Of a stretch of DNA of 64,000 nucleotides, positions 39,101 to 50,900 are shown piece by piece. The stretch's first letter is position 1; the number at the start of each line of letters is the position of its first letter. The translations under genes were made by a program, and so were the position numbers. The DNA lies in NCBI GenBank assembly GCA_028023455.1, contig JAQFVV010006200.1:6338506-6402505 (forward strand). The letters are read 5' to 3'. The DNA is from Epiperipatus broadwayi (taxonomy: Eukaryota > Onychophora > Udeonychophora > Euonychophora > Peripatidae). The notes under the pieces are model-generated. The model saw only the letters and a list, made by a program, of their open reading frames with translations, made no database searches and was not told the origin of the DNA.

Positions 39101-40285
39101 TTGCTTATTGTAATTGAATCTAAGAAATTTTCACCAATTCTTTACTGCCAGGAAGTAGAATCTATTGCATTATTAATCTAATAATGACATCATGTGATCA
39201 GTATAGGAAATAAATGAGAATGATCCTGCCTGATGGTGGAGTTGATGGAATTATATGAATCTATTTTCATATAAAGAAAATTAGGAATGTTATTGGCATC
39301 TGTGCATTATTGAAGCATGTACTATTATTAATCATGATTTCATATATTTAAGAATGTTCGGTTAAAATAAATATAGATTAAGCAAGTTCTATATATAAAA
39401 CGTTTTATATTTTCTTTTTCTTACTACGATCAGTGCTTATGGAACACTACATATGACAAAAAATATGCTAATATATTTGCAAGTATTTAATTTAGGTATT
39501 GTTTAAAAAAGGTAATATACAATGAGTGATCTTTTTGAAAGCAGTTATTCATTGAGAATTTGTAAGGATACTGAAATGTTTTAACTTGAATATTTAAAGA
39601 GCAAAAAACAAGTCAATAGTTTAAAGTTAAAATTAGCTTTAACTTTTTTTTTTTTCTCAAAATTTTGCTTATACTATTCAGGAAAAGAAAGGAGTATAAA
39701 AACTGATAAACTGTAATCAAATGAACAATTGTGAACTATTATCAGTTTATCTCAATGCAATTTATACAAAAACATCAACAAATTAAAAACCCTTCTCCTT
39801 TTTCTTTTCAAAAACTTTATTTTCTTATATCAATATTGAACATATATATAATACAAAACTCAAACGTTTCAACTGTTTTTATCTTCATACAGTCATTTTC
39901 AAGGATATCTCTCTCCTACTGTTATATTTTATTACTATATTTTATTACTCTTTCTTTTATATTATTTAAATACAAATCTGTCTTAAAATCATCCAATAAA
40001 CTTTTTATACAAATTTAAAAACCAATCCTAATTTCAAAAATATTTAAAAACAAAATAACTACAAAAAGTAACAGCGAAATTTTTCATTAATATTTAATTA
40101 ACCTAAATATATTAAAATAATTTTAAATTCACTTCTGATTATTGCATCTATTTGTGTGTAGTCAGTAATAAAATTACAGCATGTGCATACTGATTAGATA
40201 TGGTGCACTTGATAATAGTTTTCCTTCTATTAGGTTTTTTGATTGTTTTATATTTATTACATTATCATTATTGCAAATAAATTTT
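36120..40285. other. AT-rich DNA, no gene seen
   Basis: No gene or transposon domain recognised. The open stretch at 39731-40018 has no supporting features. Confidence 0.5.
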
Positions 40286-40289
40286 ATAT

Positions 40290-41242
40290 ATGTTATATAT
40301 ATAGAGCTCAATAGACATCACATGATCATCATGTCTTACGCTTGCTTATAACTTATTAAAACAGGCAAAACTCTATATGTATTGCCATTCAATAAAAGCC
40401 AGAGTAATCAATGGATGCTAGATCTAGGTGCAGTGCTCTCAGATCCAAGACTCCTCACTGACAAAGGCCATAAGCCAGAAACTAGTCTGGGGATATTAGA
40501 TGAGTAGGCACTAGATGCGGATTTTATGCACAAGCCTTCTGGCATCCATTGATTACTCCGGCTTGCATGTATAGAGTTTTGCCTGTTTTAATAAATATAG
40601 CTTGCAAATAAGCTCTTAACAAACTTGGCAGAATATCTCCAACCCCAGACCAGTTTCTGCTACTGGCTTTCTCAATGAGGTGCTAGAATATTCAAGCATT
40701 AGATTAAAAATACCAGGACAAACCCAGCACTTTATCTAATGGATAACTATTAAGTAGAAAATCTGAATTTTTCAGGCATCCATATGTCTTCCAATAATCA
40801 TATGGGACAACCAAGTTCAGATATACCATATATTAATAACTTTAGCAATATAAAATCACCAAAACCTTAATAACTAGCTTGTTAAATTAGGTCATGTGAC
40901 ATGACTTGATTTCTTTGTAATTTTATTTTTTGTTATTAAGGTTTTGGTCATTTTATATTGCTAAAGTTATTAATATATGGTGTATCTGAACTTGGTTCAG
41001 TCCAATATGGCTGTTTAAGTTAGATAGCTGGATTGGAAAACATATGGATGTCTGAAAATTTCAGGATTTTCTATTTAATAGTTATCCATTAGATAAAGTG
41101 CTGGGCTTGACCTGGTATTTTAAATGTAATGCTTGAATATCTTAGCGTCTCACCGAGGAAGCCAATAGCAGAAACTGGTCTGGGGTTGGGGATATTCTGA
41201 AAAGCTTGCTAAGAGCTTACTTGCAAGCTCTATATATAACAT
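40290..41242. mobile_element. Fold-back family B, large palindrome (B1)
   Basis: The outer ends GTTATATATATAGAGCT (about 40292-40308) and AGCTCTATATATAAC (41226-41240) are inverted. After removing the family A insertion (40309 to about 40594), the arms 40595 to about 40870 and 40930-41225 are reverse complements around a loop carrying GGTCATGTGACATGACTTG. Arm blocks include CAGAAACTGGTCTGGGGTTG, GATAAAGTGCTGGG and ATATGGTGTATCTGAACTTG. The start of another unit follows at 41252-41310. A 9-bp TAAATTTTA at 40278-40286 and 41296-41304 is a weak target-duplication candidate. Confidence 0.75.
40309..40594. mobile_element. Fold-back family A copy (A3) nested in B1
   Basis: The copy has the family head (CATCACATGATCATCATG), a short left arm with GGCAAAACTCTATATG, and a right arm that runs the complete unit in reverse: TGCAGTGCTCTCAGATCC, the core CCAGAAACTAGTCTGGGGAT, GAGTAGGCACTAGATG, CTTCTGGCATCCATTG and GAGTTTTGCCTGTTTTAA. 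The arms are thus unequal. Flanks ATATAGAGCT and AAATATAGCT resemble a decayed duplication of B1 sequence. Confidence 0.75.
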
Positions 41243-41584
41243 TTGTAATATAAGCTTGTTAAATTAGGTCATGTGACATATGATTGATTACTTTGTAAAT
41301 TTTAACATTTTTATACACCATAAAAATTTCAAAAATTAGTTAAAATATTTTTAAAAAATTCTAATTTCTTTTTATTTTTTTTTGGAAAATGTGAGATTAA
41401 AAGATTTTATAATTGCGATAGTCATGCCTTACTTTGATATTCAGTAAGAAAACATAAAAGAGTCAAATATTTTACAAGAAACTTTTGAAACTTTTTTGAA
41501 ATTAAAAATACTAAATATTTTCAGACTAGAAGTTTACTTATTTCTGTGCAAAAGTAAATTATCATAATATTCCTAATTAAAAAT

Positions 41585-41745
41585 CAAATAACTTGTTTTT
41601 AGGAGCAATTCATGTCATCTACTTGAGAATCATGTAATGAAAGCTAGAAACTAGTCTAAGATGTAAATGTTACAGGAATATAATAAAACGTCCATTGATT
41701 CCAAATTACAGTTGATGATTCTGGATTAGGATGAAGAAAACTGCA
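41585..41745. repeat. Family S copy, partial
   Basis: Contains GAAAGCTAGAAACTAGTCTA (core), then CGTCCATTGATTCCAAATTA and GATGATTCTGGATTAGGATG, parallel to the family S copy at 35.8 kb. Ends are not resolved. Confidence 0.5.
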
Positions 41746-41749
41746 TGTG

Positions 41750-42990
41750 GAGACATATACTAAGAATAAACAGGGAAGACCAAAAGATGTTCTCTTGGTA
41801 CTTCCTAAATGAAATGAACTCAAAATGGGAATTATTAAATATTCCTGAATAAAATTGAAATTTATAGGAATAAAATAAAAATACTATAATAAAAGATTCT
41901 TTCAATTGATTTCATATATATATATATGTATAATTTAAATCATATGATATATAGTAAAGTATGTAAAGAAAGATTCTCAAAATTTATAAAACTTTGCGTA
42001 TTTCTAATATGCTAGATTTTAAAATAAAATTGTATATTTTATTACCTTGATTAATAATTTAATTAAGGTTACAACCAATTTAAAAAGAGAGAAAATTAAA
42101 AACAAAAAAAAACTAATTAAGTTTTTCTGATAATATTTATTTATGGTTAAATTTAATCGAATCTGTAAAATAATTAAAGAAAACTAAAACCAAAGTTTAA
42201 AGATAAGGAAAAACATGTAGGTTTGCTGGGAAGGTTTGCCCTAACTTAACAAATCGTTATAAAAGAAAAAGAGAAAAGCATATACAATGTCCATGGAAAG
42301 TCCAGGATTTATATTGGCAGCATTGTATAAAAAAGAAATTTAATGCTAGTTACAGAATCATTCTAGTTTGTTTCAAATTGATCTTGTAATACTCCGCAGC
42401 ACTAACATGTAACCTGTTGGCTGGAATATCTTAGCTCATTTGAAAAGAGAAGAACAAACATGAATTGCTAACTGCATTCAAACTATATCAGTCAGAATTT
42501 TCAATGTAGCTTTTCCAACTTCAGAAAATTGCTAAGAAGTCCAGAAGCAGATTGTCTATTAACTGTTTTTCCAATCACCTGCATAATCAGGCAAAAAATT
42601 AAATAAAACCCTAAAATCAACTGAGGCTTTTCAAAAATTAAGATAAATACTCTAATAGTGATAAACTTATTAAATTCTTTTAAAGCAAACTGCAATAAGC
42701 ATTTACTGATTTATATACATATATAAAAAAGAGCCTTTTTAAATAATAGTTATTTTTAATTTTGGGAGTATATTTTGTATAGGCTGTTTAAAAAATTTTT
42801 TTTTCTCTACTTATCATTAACAAACCTCTTTATTGTAAGAGATAGATATAAATTATTTAGATGTGTTTAAATGCTTATAATTTTTAATAATTTTTATTTT
42901 ATAAAAATCAATTGAGAATGGCTAAATAAAATATTAATAATTTTATTTAACTTATTGGTACTTTTTTTTTTTTATTAAGAAAAAATTAAC
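41750..42990. other. AT-rich DNA with one weak exon candidate
   Basis: Apart from the candidate at 42501-42578, no gene or repeat was recognised. 42230-42500 has slightly higher G+C than its flanks. Confidence 0.45.
42501..42578 (-). CDS. Possible terminal exon, unknown product
   Basis: The minus strand has a pyrimidine-rich acceptor (TTTGCCTGATTATGCAG) followed by VIGKTVNRQSASGLLSNFLK, LEKLH and TGA (42503-42501). It lies about 2.2 kb downstream of the NAT9-like stop on the same strand. It could belong to another gene, or be chance or part of a relic. No homologue was recognised. Confidence 0.25.
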   Translation of the reverse strand: MIGKTVNRQSASGLLSNFLKLEKLH

Positions 42991-43019
42991 AGTGTCAGGT
43001 ATATACATTTTGCTGATTA

Positions 43020-44290
43020 CAATAGTTTTTTATGTTGAAGTTCAAAGCTTGGCAACCATTCTGTGTGGTGTTGTCATCATATTATTTAGTGCAGTAGTCT
43101 GAGATGTTGTCTCATTGTTGGGTATGGTAATCTGCGTCCATGTGTCCACAAAGAGATGCTCTGGCACAAGAAGGCGATCTCTGTTCTTCATGTTTATTAG
43201 TATTTTTTTAAAAGTTTTCCAAGGATCACTATGTCTTTATCTGAAGATATGTTGGCACCTGGTGATCCATACGGCATGCCGCTAGCCTGATACTTGCATA
43301 GTTTCCTTCTTTCATTGCTCGATCAATTGACAGGACTTTCCCACAGCCAGAGGAAATGCTTGTGATAATTTTGTTTCTAGTGTATCTCAAGTATGAGCAA
43401 GCATAGAAGATGTGCTTCAGCGTTTCTTCATGTGTATTACAAAGTTTACATATGGGGCTTATTTGACAAAATCCTATTTGCATCACCAAAAAGTGACTGG
43501 TGGGCAAAAAGGACAAGTTAAACTTATTATAAAATCAACCAGCTTTGATCCTATCCACCAGTATCTTGACTTTCTGAGCATTTGCTTCACTGACAGTCTT
43601 AATCTGGTAGATATCGGGTTTTGATTTGGGAAAAGGAGCTTATACACTTCCCAGTATGATTGCTTTGTTTTTTCTATTTGCTCAGTAACTGAAAATAGAA
43701 TCCCCAAATGATGTTGTAGCTCTTTGACCCATTTACTGGGTATGGGTAGCGACGTATCTGTGGGTTCCATAGAGTCTTCACTCTGATCCTGTTCTCTTTT
43801 ATTGTAGATTTCTCTGAGCATTGAAAGTGCTCTTTAAACAAAAAATATTTTGACAGCATGGAGACCAAGTCCATTCAAGTCACATGGTCTATGCATCTTG
43901 GCCAGACTGATGGATACAGCTTGCCTCTTTCACACCATCTTGGTGCAGGCTGAATTTATAGCATCTTGAAATCCCTTGGTCTTGTGCATCATTTTCTCTG
44001 CAATCACATCTCCAATGCTTACATACTGATTCTCTATTAAGTTTTAAAAGATCATGTTCTGCGCTGAGAAAAACTGGATTATTATCAAGTGAACTGCAAT
44101 AATGATGTCAGAGAGTAAATTATTCATATAAGGTCTTTCTTAAATGAAAATGGTACTTTGAATATGGGTCATTTACTTGAAAGCATGTACACTTTAATAA
44201 AACCTTTATAAACAAATGTTAATCAAGATCCTCTGGATAGGATTTGGCAAATGGTGATCAGGAAATATAACCAGGATGCCATAAGCGACA
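43020..44290 (-). mobile_element. Non-LTR retrotransposon 3' relic with zf-RVT-type end
   Basis: The minus strand reads, over shifting frames, MHRPCDLNGLGLHAV (about 43900), KWVKELQHHLGILFSV (about 43740-43690), RLSVKQMLRKSRYWWIGSKL (about 43610-43550), FLPTSHFLVMQIGF, CKLC and HEETLKHIFYAC (43460-43400), then ASIRLAACRMDHQVPTYL. The C-x2-C ... H-x4-C zinc-binding end after the reverse transcriptase is typical of plant and animal LINEs (zf-RVT type). The active-site region of the RT is not preserved. A weak match continues upstream to about 44290. Confidence 0.7.
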
Positions 44291-44715
44291 GAAGGTTTGC
44301 TCATCATCATCAAATCCAGTTTTATTAATCTTTGAATACGATAGAATACATATTATTGTAGAATAATACATATGCACACCAGAAGTATTATCAGTATGTA
44401 TAGATATATGAATGGTCATTCAAGGTATATCATCATCATCAATTGATCACCAACATAAAGGTTTGCTAGTGCAGTATCAAAATAAGTTGGTTTTTCACTT
44501 TTTATTGAAATGTTTCGCCTATACCTTCCAAATGACACAACAAAATTTATATACATACAGATTTTAAAAAATACACATAGTGTTGAGTATAGAAATGAAA
44601 TATATACTGAATAAAGATAATTAAAATATTTTGATAAAAGTTAAAAAAATAGCATGTATTAGAAATGTGTTTGTATTTGTTTTTGATGATTTTCATTTGA
44701 TAAATTAATATTTTG
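44290..44715. other. 3' flank of the NAT9-like gene
   Basis: AT-rich DNA with CATCATCATC runs near 44300 and 44430. Nothing else recognised. Confidence 0.4.
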
Positions 44716-44716
44716 C

Positions 44717-44722
44717 TTTATT
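44717..44722 (-). promoter_or_regulatory. Polyadenylation signal of the NAT9-like gene
   Basis: AATAAA lies on the minus strand, about 58 bp downstream of the stop codon. In AT-rich DNA this hexamer occurs often by chance, so only its position supports the call. Confidence 0.45.
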
Positions 44723-44779
44723 TAATATAAATAAATGCAAAATAATGAAACTGAGTACTTGATTGAAAAATTGTTTATA

Positions 44780-44902
44780 TCATGAAGCAGGTGTAGTGTT
44801 AATAATATTGTAATCTGAAAGCTGAGTTTGAATTTCTTTTAACAAGTCATCAGTATTGCTGTGTTGTAATGTCACTTGTTCAAAAATATTACTTCGAGAA
44901 AT
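44780..44902 (-). CDS. NAT9: NAT9-like terminal exon
   Basis: The acceptor is TTTCTTTGTAG|ATT and the exon ends with TGA at 44782-44780. It reads ISRSNIFEQVTL, matching VATSSVFQEVTL of NAT9 in the correct phase (0). A further tail ends in NTTPAS and is family-variable. An AATAAA signal lies about 58 bp past the stop. Confidence 0.88.
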   Translation of the reverse strand: MSRSNIFEQVTLQHSNTDDLLKEIQTQLSDYNIINTTPAS

Positions 44903-47900
44903 CTACAAAGAAAAAGAAAATCACATATATAAACTTTTATCAGACATATATATGTCAAATGTTCAGAAATGTATATTAGACTTTTTTTAAATCTAAAATC
45001 AGATGAGGTGACTGAAGAAATGATAAGAAGTTATAGAATGAATTAAATTAATGATATGTGACATTAATATTCACTCATCATCTAGTTTTCAAATAATAAA
45101 TTTTGATTTTACTACTTGTTTTAAAACTTTGCACTTCAATCATTACCATTCACTGTCGAATGGGTTTTTCACATCACTCCACAAAACTTCCTTATTTTAA
45201 TAATCTTACATATGGTATTTTTCTACGTCTTTTACACTTTTTTGTGATTTAGTTTAAAATTTCAAGTGTTCAGCTATTTTTATTATCAACTACCTAACAA
45301 TAAATCTGGCCTGGGCCTATTTCAATATCTTCAACAGAAAATATGTCTGAATTATTTACATTTCACAAAAGTATTTATTACTTTCCAAAACTTTTTTTTT
45401 TTTTATTACAAGTAAAGAATATATAAATAGAGAAAGAAAATATTTCATTATATGCAAGATTCAAGAAATATAATAGGAAGCTTACATATGGCAGATAGCT
45501 ACAGATTAAATAAAATAGAATGTTTCTCTTGCTGTAACCAGTGATAGTTAGTTTATTGTCATTAACATGCTATTGTATTGAATAATATAGAAAGCATGTA
45601 TATAGGTAAAAAATTGAGACAACCTATAGTTTGTAATTACATGTTTGACTATTTTCATCATTTAATATTAATTGTTATATATAACAAAAAGACAAAAACT
45701 TTCTGTGGGAAAATCAAAACCACAGTTTTAAAAAAAAACCACACTCCCATACAGGAAAATATTTAACATATACATCCAATCATGTCATTAAACAGAGCAG
45801 TGACTTATAAAGGTAGTCCTATTTAGAAGGAAATCTCATGAAGATTGTTTCTCCACTTAATTATGATTAAGAAAACTTTAAATAGACCACAAAAAGAAAC
45901 ATCAAAAGAAAAAACAATTTTAGTCACTATAATGTGATCATACACCCTAAGAATAGTAAACAAAATAAAATAAAAAATCTGCAGTCCTAACTTTTACCAA
46001 ACCTAAACTTGAAATGCTGAAAAACAAACACTACTATGAATACCATGGAATGTGGAAGAACGTGTATTGGTGAAACCAACTGCCCCATTGAAAAATGATC
46101 ACAAAGTAATGATTTTAGAGAGGATTTTAAAAAGCAGATATATCTAAAGAAGCAAACCATACAAAAGCATCAATAAATATATTTTCTATTGGGGAAAAGA
46201 TAAAAATATTAGAAGAAAAAAAAAAATTTAAGACACTGCTCAATTGGCAATGGCAATTAATGCCATAAATAAGCCTACTGTGATAATTTATAATATTTAG
46301 AAACCACTCCTTATCCTTGTCCTTACGAAAAAATGGAGAAATCAAGATAACTCTCACAGATAAATATGTAAAGTTTCTGCTGACATGTTGCCATTGACAA
46401 CATAGCCTAGTTAATGCATCCCCTTAAATTCAGGAATCTAAAGATTTCTAATTTTATTCCTGTGCCTCAAAATCTGAAGAAGAACGTGAAAAGTTGTGTT
46501 GCATCCTAACCTGTATGCTATTATTAGTAGATGAGTAAATTTAAAAAGCTTAAATAGAGCTTGAATTTTTCTAAAACATTTAACAATTAATATTAGATAG
46601 TGAAAATAATCAAACATATAATTACAAATATAATGCTATGATCATAAAGTTTAAATAAACCTTAAATATCATCCTGAAAAGATTGCTATAATATTAATTA
46701 GGAATTTAGTATTTTAAAAAACTAATGTTAATTTGAATGATTTAGTAAATGTTTATACATTTAACAGCAGACACACATTGCTTACAAATTATAACTCGGA
46801 AAACAAAATATGATTTAAATTTTACATTAGTATATTTAACAGCAGAGCAGGTTTTTTTTTCATGTTACAGATATTTATTTTATTTAGCTAAACAATTTCA
46901 ATACTAAAACATAATTATAGCATTATACAATTAAAAAAAGCAATAATGCTGGTGAGCACAAATGCCTCAATTGCATCTCAGTGCAGGTGTGTAAATTTTG
47001 TAATAAAAAGATGAAGTCAGTTTTCAACACAGAATAATATAATACTAGCGTTTTTATTGATGAGATTATATCATAGCAGAAATCTGGGATTCAAATTTAG
47101 GATGAACTTATAAATTATTTCAGGTAGCTAAGGATTCCTAAGCAGTCTCTGAATGTTATTTAGGAGCTGGCTCATAATCAATTCAACTAGCGATTCAAAT
47201 ATCAATTAGCAAAAAATTATCTAGTTATTCTTATGACACTGATCCCATGGCCTGCTATACTTAATAGTTAGGTCACTACACGACAGACAGATTTAATCTA
47301 GAATAAAACAAAATCTTTACCCAATTGGCAGTTAAAACTACTAACAATCACATGATTACCATTTCTTATGACTACACCAAGTTGTTAAAACAGTGGCAAC
47401 TCTCTCCATATAGTAGTGCCACTTAATGCAAGCCATAGTAATCAATGAAAGCTCAAAGACTTGTCCATTAAAATCCCTATTTAGTGCCTATTTATCCAAT
47501 ACCCCCAAACTAGTTTCTAGCTTGTGGCCTTCATTAGCTCTGAGAGCATAATGCAATGTTCCAGAAATCAATTTTTATCTTTTTAGTTGACTAAAAAGCT
47601 AAGAATCCAAAAGGAAAACATAGTAAGGTTTTCAGTCCATTCAGTAAATTGCATAGTCATACAAATCTGAACCCAGTTCATTATCTATACATTTTGGTGT
47701 CTTTGATTTTTTTAATAGCCATAATTTCTATCATCATTTGGTCAGGATTAGTATTAAACCACGCATAATCACCATTCTGATAAGGTACTTATGTGATATT
47801 TTAGTGGATTAACAACAATTCTGGCCAAAAGATGAAGGTGATTATGGTTATTAAAAAAACCAAGACACCAAAATGTATAGATACTAAACTGGGTTCAGAT

Positions 47901-50900
47901 CTGTATAACTATATGAGCAAATATGCCTGGACTGAAAACATTAGACTGTAATTTCATTTTGAATTCACAGCTTTATAATTAACTAAAAATATAAAAGGTG
48001 GCTGCTGGAGGGTTGCATTAGATCCAAAGACCTATGTGCAGTGCTCTCACATCCAAGGCTCCTGATTCACAAAAGCTACAAGTTAGAAATTTAGTCTGGA
48101 GATATTGGAAGAGTAGGCACTAAATAAGGATTTTGATACACAAATCTTTTAGCATCCATTACTATGGCTTGCACTAAGTGACATTACTGCATAGAAAGAG
48201 ATGTTATTGTTTTAATTGGCAGTTAATTAATTTTGTAATATTTTCTTCTTCATTCTTTTTTCACGGAGAGATGCTGAACAATTTGCCTAAATATAAATCA
48301 ATCAATAGACTTATAAATAATTTTAAGTTTTTCATCACCTAAGAATAGGCTTTTTAATAGTTTATAAAATAAAATTCTAAATTTATTCATTTTTCAAATG
48401 CTTAATAACATGAAAATATTTCGACTGTGCTAGATTACCTTTGAAATTGGAATAAAGAAGCTTTATATCGTAAATGAATATAAGTAACATGGTCTAATGA
48501 AAATTGATAATGGAGAGTGAAACTGAAATAAAATTTGTTTTTGTTCTCAAAATGACCAAATTTTATATACTATAGAAATATTGATCAAATTATATTTTTA
48601 ATTCTTACCTCTTTAAACCCCAATTTGCTGAATATATGAAGAGAAGAATCATTTTGGTAATGAATTTTAGCCATAAAAGTGCTGATATTCAAGTGTTCTA
48701 TACCTAGTAAATGAAATAATTTGACAAAATAAAGTTGGTATTTACAGCAACAAAATCTTATTTTACTGATATGATATTTATCTATATAAATATTAATATA
48801 TAAAAATTTCAAGAACAAAAATATTTATAATTCTGATTATGTCCAAACAAATCGTATGTTCTCTTCAACTTTCATTTAATCTGTAGATGACAACAGAAAT
48901 ATCAGAACTTCAGATCCACCTACTTTAGCTGTAAACATGAGAACTAATGTTAGTACCATGAGATTGTAATTTCTCCAATACTCTGCCGTTTGGCATCCTG
49001 CAGTGTCCACTGACTACTTTATATTAACAGATGGTTCTCGAATAGAAGCTTTTATGAAATAGGAAATGATGTGATGACTATTAAATCAAAGGTGTTCCTT
49101 TATTATCAGTCATAAGTTTATAAATCATATCATAGACATAAAAATTATTTATTTTTTCTGAAGATGTTGACTATTTACAAAAATTAACATTAAAACACAT
49201 ATAAAAGAACAGTCATGTTATTTAGAATATTTATTTAAAACAATACATTCAAGCATACAATTATTACATTAAACAACTAAATGAATAAAAGTACTGAAAT
49301 ACCTATTCATGAATTTGTTGAAAAATAAGGTATTAGATAAAATATATATCATCTAATATCTTATTTCATAATGATATCAATAGAGAGTACTTTAATTCCC
49401 TGAGGTAACTACTATGATTTATAATGTTCTCTGAGGAAGAGAATGTCTAATTTAGCTAAAAGAATTTCTGAACATATGGACTATATACCAAAACTTCTGA
49501 CTATTCCATAGGAAGAAGCCATAAAGTTAGAAGCCATTTTACATTACATCTACTTAGAATGGGAAGAACATAAAAGATTGGTACGAGGCTATTTGGAATG
49601 TTTACATGGACGTGTTGATGAAAGAAAAATTATAAAATATAAATTGTAGGTATTATGAATGGGCATATTAATGAAGTTGATGGAGTGAAGAATTAAAATG
49701 GAGTATTATTGAAAAAGAGGTAAAATGAAAATTAAAAGTCTGAATAAAAAGCTATTGGTTGAAAGTTTACAGGGTTAAGGTATGAAATGAAAAATTAGGG
49801 AAGACACAAAGAATTAAAATTTTAGATAAAAAAGAAAAAGACTGTTAACAGAATTAGGAATGATTTTAAAGATTAGGCATAGAATTTTATAGAAAAGGTG
49901 AGAGGAAAGAATGGGAATAAGAAATGAATCTAAATTGCACAGGATTAATAATATTTTAGAAAGAATAAGAGAGTAAATTTAGAACTTATGAAGAGAGAAA
50001 TAATAAAATAAAGATGTTTGCAAATGAATCTTTAGAACTAAAAGAATTAATAAGAAACGATGGTGTAAAAATACTTTAGATAATAAGAAATAGCATGTAT
50101 AGAATATAAAGAGATTATTAAGAAAAGAAATAAAGAGAGGAGATAACGGTTAAATGGAATAGTTATTTAAGAAAAAAAAAATAGAACATAAATTAAGATG
50201 GAAATGGATGAATTTAAAAAATTAACAGAGGAATAAATTAATGCAGGAAGGTGACATTATAACATTTTTTGCAGACATTAAGAGGAAAAATAAGAAAGAT
50301 TGTTATATAGCTAAATGCAAAGGAAAGGGAAAATGATAGTGAAAGAAAATGCTCGGGTATTTTATAATAAAAACCTTGGATGATGATAGAGATTTAGTAA
50401 AAGATTCAATTTCATAGCAGAGATTAATTTAAAAGATGAATAGAGTGATGGATTCAGATTTGAATATAACAATAAACAGATTTTTTTAAAAAAGGAAAAA
50501 TAATATAGTAGCTAAAATATTAATAGATATTAGAAGATATAAAAGGATTTTTTAAAGAAAAACTATTATATATAATAAGATTCCAGATGAATGGAAATCG
50601 TGAAAATTAGATTATAAAAAGGAAAGGAAAAAATATTTTAGATTATTGATTAGTTGCAGACTAGTAGCAATAACTTCCATTTACTAAGTACTTAAAAATA
50701 TAATAATAAAAACTATCTACTCAAATATTGATAAAACAATCCAGTTCACCCTATTTTTTTAAAATAACAATGACTAGAAAAAAATGAAACTATTCTTTTT
50801 CTAGTCATCACTCCAAATTTATAAATAAATGAAATTGTGAACTGAATTATTTGATTGATATGTGAGTAGAGTAATTCTTTATATATTTATTCTCTTTAGA

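Noticed and set aside
40278-41304. TAAATTTTA as a firm target duplication of B1
   Set aside because: Nine A/T bases are expected by chance in this composition, and the right copy requires including a partial extra unit.
43412-43624. Plus-strand open frame of 70 codons
   Set aside because: It is antisense to the zf-RVT LINE relic, which carries the real coding signal.
49325-49370. Small hairpin as a rho-independent terminator
   Set aside because: Such terminators are bacterial; here it is a short AT-rich palindrome in a eukaryotic intron.
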